A stretch of 64,000 nucleotides of DNA from an uncultured Bacillota bacterium (GTDB lineage: Bacteria; Bacillota; Clostridia; Christensenellales; UBA1242). How positions within the stretch are numbered: position 1 is the stretch's first letter; each line of letters starts with the position of its first letter. The notes beneath the pieces are model-generated. The model worked only from the letters and a program-made list of their open reading frames with translations. It made no database searches and was not told the DNA's origin. The DNA lies in contig UQVQ01000005.1 of the NCBI GenBank assembly GCA_900544595.1, positions 1 to 64,000 on the forward strand, read 5' to 3'. Position numbers and translations under genes: made by a program. This document shows, in pieces, positions 57,464-64,000 of the stretch.

Positions 57464-57973
57464 TTACATCTCCTGTTGTGTTTCTTTTTTCTCTTGTTTG
57501 TTTTGCTTTTGCGCTTGAACATTTTGTTGTGTTGATTGAGCGTTTTGTTGTTCTTTATTTTCTTTTTTAGGAATTGGCATAAGCCCTTCATTTTGACATT
57601 TCAAATCGAAAAGTTCTTGTTGAAGAACAGAAATTTTTTCGGTTGCAGTAATATAATCGTTTATTTCTTTTTCCTTATCCGCTTTGCCAACAAGGTCGCC
57701 CGCGTCTTTAAAATCGTCCTTAAAAGAATTTGAAATAACTTTTGAAATTGTGTAGTTAAAAATTAAAAGAGCTGGGAAAAGAACTCCAAGAACTGGAACA
57801 AAAGCAAATGCAAAAGACAAAAGCATAAGTGGAAGATAGGTGAAACGAATTGCATTTTCTGTTATTTCAAAAAGTTTCCCCGTTGTTGAGTAGGTGTTTT
57901 TAAGATCTGTTGCTTCAACATCTTTATAAAACTTCTTTTTTGCCTTTGCTTGGTCAACTGGTTTTCTTGCCAT
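57464..57973 (-). CDS. Small membrane protein of unknown function
   Basis: This 169-residue protein starts with a basic soluble stretch (ARKPVDQAKAKKKFYKDVEATD). It has one long or two close hydrophobic segments at about residues 42-75 (YLPLMLLSFAFAFVPVLGVLFPALLIF), then a coiled coil and a Gln/Glu/Lys-rich tail (about 135-169). No family is recognised. Start 57973 follows AAAGGAGGG; the frame extends 17 codons upstream without a site. Confidence 0.75.
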   Translation of the reverse strand: MARKPVDQAKAKKKFYKDVEATDLKNTYSTTGKLFEITENAIRFTYLPLMLLSFAFAFVPVLGVLFPALLIFNYTISKVISNSFKDDFKDAGDLVGKADKEKEINDYITATEKISVLQQELFDLKCQNEGLMPIPKKENKEQQNAQSTQQNVQAQKQNKQEKKETQQEM

Positions 57974-58126
57974 ATTTCCCTCCTTTGTTACTATAATTAT
58001 AAATCTTAAAACGCTACTTGTCAAGACATAAAAACAAGCAATTTCAAACCACTTTTTCTTAAAAAAACAAGCAAAAAAATAAATTTTAAATCATAAAAAA
58101 TAAATTAAATTAAAAAATAAAAATAA

Positions 58127-58215
58127 ATTCGAAAAAAAATAATAAAAAATTCAAAAAAATAATAAAAAATTCAAAAAAAAATAGTAAAAAAATCGAAAAA
58201 AATGATTAAAAAATC
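58127..58215. repeat. Imperfect AT-rich tandem repeats
   Basis: About four copies of a 20-22 base unit of the form A(7-9)-TAATAAAAAATTC. The last copy has diverged to GATTAAAAAATC and takes part in the terminator of the ttcA-like gene. Confidence 0.55.
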
Positions 58216-58223
58216 ATTTTTTT
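58196..58223 (-). terminator. Terminator overlapping the ttcA-like stop codon
   Basis: On the minus strand AATGATT-TTTT-AATCATT with a following T-run; the stop codon TGA lies in the 5' arm. Confidence 0.65.
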
Positions 58224-58936
58224 GTAATTATTTTATCAAATAAATTATATCTTTCAGGATTTATTATTGCATTTAAAATTTGCTTTTTAACATCAGGCAT
58301 TTTTCGCTCCAAATCCGCCAAAAACAACTTAATTTCTTCGCGTTTTGTGTGGTGGTTAGCAGGGCAAATATTTTTAATTATTGGGTAGGTTTTCGACACC
58401 TCAATAATTGCTTTTTCGTCAACAAAAATAAGAGGACGAATTGAGGTTATATCCGTGTTTGAAAGATAGGTTTTTGGCATGAAAGTGTTAAGCCTTCCCT
58501 CATAGAAAAGGGAAAGAAAAAAGGTTTCAATAAAATCGTCGCTGTGGTGCGCCAAAGCAACCTTATTACACCCCAACTTTTTTGCTGCACTGTTAAGGTT
58601 TCCACGACGCAGTTTTGCGCATAAACTACAAGGGTTGCTCTCTTTTCTTATGTTAAAAACAACATCAAAAATATCGGTTTTAATAATGTGGAGTTTAACG
58701 CCAAGATCTTTGCAAAAATTCTCAAGTGGAGCAAAATTTGTTTCTCCATTTGTTTGATCAATTGAGATGGCAATAAGTTCAAATTTTTTTGACGAAAACT
58801 TTTGAAATCTTGCAAGTGCGCTAAGCAAAACAAGGCTGTCCTTTCCGCCGCTAACGCCAACGGCAACTTTGTCGCCTTCCCCAATCAAATCGTATGTTTC
58901 AATTGCTTTTCTCATTTTGCTTAATATGTGCTGCAT
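58214..58936 (-). CDS. ttcA: tRNA 2-thiocytidine biosynthesis protein TtcA-like
   Basis: TtcA-type enzymes thiolate C32 of certain tRNAs, using ATP and an iron-sulfur cluster. The 240-residue protein has the PP-loop SGGKDS at residues 29-34. The Cys pair NPCSLCAKLRRG (C103, C106) and a later Cys in NICPANHH give three cluster ligands typical of TtcA and not of TilS. HHSDDFIETFFLSLFYEGRL is the second family motif. Length is slightly short. Related 2-thiouridine enzymes share the fold, so the exact target base is inferred. No clear ribosome site is seen. Confidence 0.85.
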   Translation of the reverse strand: MQHILSKMRKAIETYDLIGEGDKVAVGVSGGKDSLVLLSALARFQKFSSKKFELIAISIDQTNGETNFAPLENFCKDLGVKLHIIKTDIFDVVFNIRKESNPCSLCAKLRRGNLNSAAKKLGCNKVALAHHSDDFIETFFLSLFYEGRLNTFMPKTYLSNTDITSIRPLIFVDEKAIIEVSKTYPIIKNICPANHHTKREEIKLFLADLERKMPDVKKQILNAIINPERYNLFDKIITKK

Positions 58937-59064
58937 AAAAACCTCAAAAAATATTTTAACAAAATAATTTTTAAATTCAAAATAATTAAAACAAATCTGC
59001 TTTATTTTATTTTTTTATTTATAAAAATATAAAAATTCATAAAAAAGCATAAAATCGCTTTGAA

Positions 59065-59094
59065 TTCGACACAAAATGCATTATTATATATAAT
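59065..59094 (+). promoter_or_regulatory. Promoter of the GLUG giant lipoprotein gene
   Basis: TTCGAC at 59065-59070 and TATAAT at 59089-59094 are separated by 18 bases. The -10 is perfect and the -35 moderate. Confidence 0.55.
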
Positions 59095-59151
59095 TATTAA
59101 AGGGAAACTAATAAAAATTTATTTTTTAGGAATAGTAACACGGAGGAAACA

Positions 59152-62100
59152 ATGAGAAAATTTTTGGGGATTGTGTGCAGTTTAGTTTTAATTCTTGTTG
59201 CGGGGGTAACTTTTGCGGCCTGTGGGAAGCAAGATGCAAAAGTTTCAATTTCGGCAAGCGAATTGGAAGTTGAACTTGTTATTGGAACAGAAAAACAATC
59301 AAAAGATGTTGAATTCTTGGTTGAAAACTTTGGCAACGGAAGTGGTCAGGTTAATTTCAGCGTTGAAGAAAACGAAAAGAACATTGTTTCTCTTGAATCA
59401 AGTTATCTTAACAACGGAAAAACAAAACTAACAGTTACGGGTCTTAAACGAGGAACGGCTCGAATTGTTGCAACAAGTTTGCAGGGCTCGACAAAAGTTG
59501 TTTTAACCGTTAAAGTTGTTCAGCCAATAACTGGGCTCAAACTCAAAAATGAATATGTTAACAAACTTTACGCAATAACTGGCGAAAGCCTTAATCTTGC
59601 GCAAGAAGAAATTTGGAATTTCATGCCTTCGGAAACAAATCAACGCGATTTGGTTTTTTCAATTATTGGGAATTCGCAAGGTTGCGAAATTCAAGACGGA
59701 AAACTTGTTGTTGCAAACAACTGCGCTCTTTCAAGCGTAACAATTAGAGCAACTTCTGCTTTTAATTCGGAAATTTCAGCTGAATTTGAAGTTAAAATTT
59801 TAAATCCAATTGAAGTTGTTATGCAAATTGACGGGAAAAGAGTTGTTGAAAAAGTTGAAAACTCTTCACAAATCTTAAATTTTATTGAAATTTTCCCTCG
59901 CGAGCTTGACGGATCAATATATCCTAACAGCAAGGAAGTTGTTTTGGCTGTTAAAGCGGGAAGTGAAGCGGAAACTTTAAACATTGACAAAGTTTTCTTT
60001 TCAACCGAAGAAAAGTTTAGCGTCCAACAAACAGCCTATTCCTACGATGCAGCCTCAAAAATTCACATTTATAAATTCTTAATTCAAGCAAACTCAAATG
60101 ACGCAGGAAAAATTGACGCTGTTTCGTTTAAAGTTTCATATGAAGGATTTAAAGCGGGGCAGGACGACTATTCAGTTAGCTCGGTTAAACTTAACCTAAG
60201 CTCCTATAACAAACCTATTTCGGTTGAAGTTAACGGAGAATCTGGAACAACCGAAATTGATGTTTTTGAAAACTCAATTAACTTTTCAAACGGGAAATTG
60301 ATTGAAATTTCTCTTCTTCCAGGCAATATTAAGCCATCTGAAAACACAATAACAATTTGGGCAGAAGATTTTTCAAACCTTCCAATTTCTCTTTACAAGC
60401 TTAATGCAACCCGAACAGGCTATGTTTGCGTTTTTGGTTTCGACCAAAAGGGGAATGCAGTTGGAGCGGTTCAAAATGGAATTCGTTATGCAACAATTTC
60501 TTCGGGAACAAAACTTTATGCGTTCATAAATTCCAACTATAATTCGCTTGTTGGAACGAATAAAGCAGCAAAAATGTATGCGCAAGCAACAGATTTTTGT
60601 AAATTCACAGTTGATTCAACGTCAAGAGCGTTAACAACAATGAACTTTGTTATAAATCCAAACGCAAAGAGTATTTCGCTTGCAGAAATGAACGACGAAA
60701 ATATCTTAACAAGAGTTGAATCCACAACAATTTTTGTTGAAATTGGGAAAAAAGTTACAAAATACATCGCAATTGACCCAAATACCTTCACAATTGGCTC
60801 AAATTCTGTTATCAAAATTGCAAATTCAAAAATTGCAACAATTGGACAACTTGTTGAATTTGCAAGCGACGAAAACTATACATATGGAAAATTTGAAATT
60901 GAAGCAACAAGAGTTGGCTCCTCAACTTTAACCGTTGTTCTTTCAGACGGGAAAACAAAAGAATTTAAAATTGTTGTTGTAAGCCCTCTTGAAAAACTTG
61001 ATATGAACCTAGAGGATATAACTTTTGGAGGAACTGTTATTGAAAGCGACATTGTTCCATACAAAAACATAACCGACACTGAAGTTGTTGTTGGCGAAAA
61101 CAATGCGTTTGTTGCTCTTAACAAACTTTCAATTGCAAACTCGGGCGGAAGCGGAATTCAACTTATCAAAACGCCAACTCCTTCAACCGCTCAATACTAT
61201 TTAAGCTATAAATTTGCGGATTTCACAATGCCAGAAGGTGAAACTCTTCAAACATTAACTTTAAGCAAGGTTAAAGACAGCCTTGGCGAAGAAAACTTTG
61301 AAAACGTTTGGAACGATTCAAGCGACATAATTAACACATCTCGCCTTAGCAACCTTTCAATTATTGAAGCAAAAAATTCTGGTGCAGAGGGGAATGTTCT
61401 TGTTAAAGTTGCTGTTTATGCAATGAATTCAAATGGGGAATATGGCGACGAACCAGTTGGCTATTTCTACTATTTAATTAACTTCTTCGTTCCTGTTAAA
61501 GGGCTTTCCTTAAACAACGGAACTCTTGAACTTTACACATATAACACAATTGGTGATAAATTTGTTGATAAAAACGGAATTAACAAATCAATTGGAAGTT
61601 TTTCCGTTACAGTTAACCCTGTTAACCAAGGTTTAACCCCAACATATTTAAACAGCTTGGAAGTTTATGTTAACGGAAGAACAAGATTAACAAACGACCT
61701 TTTTGAACAAAACGAAAATGTTATTCTTCTTTCAAAAGGCGGAACAATTGTTTCAAGCCTTGAAAACACGGCTTTAAAAATTGTTAGAACAAAAGTTAAC
61801 AACACTTTCACCTTCCAAATTCAAGCATTTAGCGGGGAAGGAACTTACATTTTTGCGCTTGTTCTTTCCGAAATTAACGAAGCAAAACGCTTCACAGCAA
61901 TTTCAAGAGTTGTTGTTTCCGAAGCGGTTGAAATTTCGGACATAGATGTTGTTAATGCAAGCGAAAAAGACCCAATTCAATTTAACAATATCATTAAAAC
62001 AAGCGAAAGCGGGGAACAAGACGAAATGGAAGCAGTTAACAACCCATTCGAGCTTGAACTTATATATAACATTTATGGACCATCGGGCAAAGAAATAACA

Positions 62101-64000
62101 AATTCTTCGCTTGAATTTGAACTTTCATGGAAAACTTTGGCTGCCGGCGAAAGTTTCGTTGATGAAAATGGGAACCGAGTTAACTTTGCATCAATTTCAA
62201 ACGGTAAAATAAAAATTCTTCGCGCGGCTTACGACTACAGCGATTTCTATAACCTTTCGGAAGAAGAAAGAGAGGGGAAAGATAAGGAAGAATATAAAAA
62301 GTTTGTTGTTTTTGGCGGAGAAGGGTCTTTAAGAATCTATCCAACTTCAAACTATTTCCTTTCAACAAGCGGCTGGAACGGAGAAAGCCCAATTGTTGAA
62401 ATCCCAATCTTTGTTTCGGACGGAACAAACATTGCTTTCTATATAACAAAAGCGGACGACCTTAACCTTCTTGGACAATATCCAAATTCAAGTTTTGAAC
62501 TTAGAACGAACATTGCTGGAGAACCACAAAATTATATTCCTGTTGAAAAATTTTCTGGGAAATTGTTCGGCGCAAATGGAAGTTCATACTACATTTTAAC
62601 AGCAAAACCTCTTTTCAAACAATTAACATCTGAGGCGGTTGTTGAAAACTTCTACTATGCTAACGTAACATCAGGTTTTAGTTCTGAGGATTGCTTATCT
62701 ATTAAGGAAATGCTTGAACTTCGCTCAACAGTTGATGGAACAACCTATTATGGCGGACTTGCAAACATAAACGAAGGAACAATCCGAAACATTAGCGGGG
62801 CGCTTTCAATTGCAACTGAGGATGATCCATTAGTAATAGGGCTTGCAGCAGCAACCACAACAATTGCGAATAAAGCCACAGATCTACTTGATATGTCATT
62901 GTCGGTTCTTACGGTAAACAAAAATAATGCAATTAACCAAAAAGGGCTTTTCGACAGCGCTTCGCAATTTATTGCTGGCGAACTTGTTAAATACACTGGC
63001 GGTCTTGTTGGGCTTAATAAAGGTGTTATTGAAGGGAAAGACGGGCTTTACTACACAGGATCTGTTATGGGCGCAAATGCTGGCGGAATTGCTGGTGTTA
63101 ACGATGGAATAATTAGAAACTATGAATTCTATGGCTGCGTTTATGGAGCAGAAACAGCTGGCGGAATTGTTGCTCTTAACAGCGGAAATATAACAAACTG
63201 CAATGTTTTAACATTGTCGCTATTCAATATTGCAGTTTACACCCTTAACAAAAAAGCATATGACTATTCAAAAACAACAATTGATTTTGCAGTTGGCGGA
63301 ATTGCCGCAATAAGCAATGGCGGAACAATTTTCCGATCAAAAGTTGAAGCATCTTCAAATTCCGATTTCAACCTAGGCGGCTTTGGAGGAATTATTGATG
63401 TAGAAAAGGTTGACAAAGAAATTTATCGAACAATTAATGGAAAGGCAATTGGAAAAGGAAATGTTACTGCAACATATTACTTAGACCAAAACACATTCAA
63501 ATTTAATGATATTGAATATGCAATTGACGATTTATCAAATCCAACAAAATTAACATACACATTAAATAACGAAAATAAAGAAATTGCAATTGTTGAAAAC
63601 AGATTTACAATTGGCAACGCAAGTTTCCAAATTTCTGGAACAGATATCTATGCAAGCGCCGATTTTGCAACAAAAACAATTTATGGCGGCGGACTTGTTG
63701 GAATTTTAGGAAAAGATGCATCGCTTAAAGAATGTATCTTCAACGGCTCAATTTCTGTTAACAACATTGTTTCGGGCGGTTTTGTTGGAAAACTTCCTGC
63801 AAACAAAGGAAACGCAAACTCACGAGTTCAAGATTGCTATGCGATTGCTCGCTATGAGGAAACAAGCGAAAATAATTCAACAATTAACGGTCAATTCATT
63901 GGAATTGGCGAACTTTCCGAAATTAAAAATTCCTATGTTGTTTCAAACGGAACATTTGGCTATGCAGGTCAGGGAACGGGAACTCTTGTTTCTTCCTATT
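59152..64000 (+). CDS. Giant GLUG-motif surface lipoprotein (partial, at least 1616 aa)
   Basis: The frame is open from ATG 59152 to the window end, so the 3' part is missing. GGAGGAA precedes the start. The signal ends in lipobox FAAC (Cys24), followed by GK, the same tip as the lipoprotein at 38650. Residues about 30-130 look like a Big2-type Ig domain (VTGLKRGTARIVATSL). Long beta-rich stretches follow. From about residue 1280 onward GLUG-type motifs appear: GGLVGLNKGVIEG, GGIAGVNDGIIRN, GGIVALNSGNITN, GGIAAISNGG and GGLVGILGKD. GLUG motifs form beta-helix-like surface structures. No catalytic motif is seen. A role in surface display or adhesion is inferred. Confidence 0.85.
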   Translation, partial: MRKFLGIVCSLVLILVAGVTFAACGKQDAKVSISASELEVELVIGTEKQSKDVEFLVENFGNGSGQVNFSVEENEKNIVSLESSYLNNGKTKLTVTGLKRGTARIVATSLQGSTKVVLTVKVVQPITGLKLKNEYVNKLYAITGESLNLAQEEIWNFMPSETNQRDLVFSIIGNSQGCEIQDGKLVVANNCALSSVTIRATSAFNSEISAEFEVKILNPIEVVMQIDGKRVVEKVENSSQILNFIEIFPRELDGSIYPNSKEVVLAVKAGSEAETLNIDKVFFSTEEKFSVQQTAYSYDAASKIHIYKFLIQANSNDAGKIDAVSFKVSYEGFKAGQDDYSVSSVKLNLSSYNKPISVEVNGESGTTEIDVFENSINFSNGKLIEISLLPGNIKPSENTITIWAEDFSNLPISLYKLNATRTGYVCVFGFDQKGNAVGAVQNGIRYATISSGTKLYAFINSNYNSLVGTNKAAKMYAQATDFCKFTVDSTSRALTTMNFVINPNAKSISLAEMNDENILTRVESTTIFVEIGKKVTKYIAIDPNTFTIGSNSVIKIANSKIATIGQLVEFASDENYTYGKFEIEATRVGSSTLTVVLSDGKTKEFKIVVVSPLEKLDMNLEDITFGGTVIESDIVPYKNITDTEVVVGENNAFVALNKLSIANSGGSGIQLIKTPTPSTAQYYLSYKFADFTMPEGETLQTLTLSKVKDSLGEENFENVWNDSSDIINTSRLSNLSIIEAKNSGAEGNVLVKVAVYAMNSNGEYGDEPVGYFYYLINFFVPVKGLSLNNGTLELYTYNTIGDKFVDKNGINKSIGSFSVTVNPVNQGLTPTYLNSLEVYVNGRTRLTNDLFEQNENVILLSKGGTIVSSLENTALKIVRTKVNNTFTFQIQAFSGEGTYIFALVLSEINEAKRFTAISRVVVSEAVEISDIDVVNASEKDPIQFNNIIKTSESGEQDEMEAVNNPFELELIYNIYGPSGKEITNSSLEFELSWKTLAAGESFVDENGNRVNFASISNGKIKILRAAYDYSDFYNLSEEEREGKDKEEYKKFVVFGGEGSLRIYPTSNYFLSTSGWNGESPIVEIPIFVSDGTNIAFYITKADDLNLLGQYPNSSFELRTNIAGEPQNYIPVEKFSGKLFGANGSSYYILTAKPLFKQLTSEAVVENFYYANVTSGFSSEDCLSIKEMLELRSTVDGTTYYGGLANINEGTIRNISGALSIATEDDPLVIGLAAATTTIANKATDLLDMSLSVLTVNKNNAINQKGLFDSASQFIAGELVKYTGGLVGLNKGVIEGKDGLYYTGSVMGANAGGIAGVNDGIIRNYEFYGCVYGAETAGGIVALNSGNITNCNVLTLSLFNIAVYTLNKKAYDYSKTTIDFAVGGIAAISNGGTIFRSKVEASSNSDFNLGGFGGIIDVEKVDKEIYRTINGKAIGKGNVTATYYLDQNTFKFNDIEYAIDDLSNPTKLTYTLNNENKEIAIVENRFTIGNASFQISGTDIYASADFATKTIYGGGLVGILGKDASLKECIFNGSISVNNIVSGGFVGKLPANKGNANSRVQDCYAIARYEETSENNSTINGQFIGIGELSEIKNSYVVSNGTFGYAGQGTGTLVSSY

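Overview
The window is a low-GC bacterial chromosome segment from an endospore-forming member of the Firmicutes, most likely an uncultured gut-type member of the Clostridia. The evidence is a Firmicutes-like 16S 3' end carrying the CCTCCTT anti-Shine-Dalgarno core, strong AAGGAG ribosome sites, TTGACA/TATAAT promoters (often extended TGn), a full set of germination genes (GerA, GerB, GerC, SleB, YpeB) and SpoIIR. The sequence alone does not place it at family level.

Layout. 1-245 is the 3' end of a 16S rRNA gene. It ends in a terminator with no 23S or 5S behind it. 689-1714 is rpsF-ssb-rpsR. 1867-13692 is one giant 3941-residue surface protein with five InlB-type repeats at its C-terminus. 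13932-16451 is the ribosomal/secretion block rpmG-secE-nusG-rplK-rplA, with a consensus promoter. 16506-23260 holds a VanW-family wall protein, a divergent pair (unknown protein / ferritin-like protein with an Asn/Gln-rich linker), an orphan TrbL/VirB6-like membrane protein and a double zinc-ribbon protein with an acidic tail. 23370-28487 is secA, a metallo-beta-lactamase-fold hydrolase and glmS. 28549-35918 is a sporulation/germination block: gerA-gerB-gerC on +, then an exported beta protein, ypeB, sleB and spoIIR on -. 36038-45566 is more accessory: a large charged membrane protein, tRNA-Arg(ACG), a repeat lipoprotein, a small unknown protein, a Nudix hydrolase, a possibly truncated acetyltransferase-like gene, a nucleoside hydrolase under a clear palindromic operator, DUF11-like proteins and a lipoprotein. 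45593-47940 is a two-gene glycolipid glycosyltransferase operon. 48096-51810 is an archaeal-type valS and a CCA-adding enzyme. 51905-57232 is a gyrB-acetyltransferase-gyrA-small ORF operon. 57464-58936 is a small membrane protein and a TtcA-like tRNA thiolase. 59152 to the window end is a second giant surface lipoprotein with GLUG motifs, cut by the window edge.

Themes. Housekeeping genes for translation, secretion, topology and wall precursors alternate with very large, beta-rich, lineage-specific surface proteins. Intergenic space is used tightly: a tRNA promoter sits inside the preceding terminator, a terminator arm supplies the Shine-Dalgarno of the next gene, and a putative sporulation promoter sits in the glmS terminator so that the GerA message may be leaderless. 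No CRISPR array, transposase, integrase or prophage module was seen. Function assignments rest on motifs read by eye; no database search was run.
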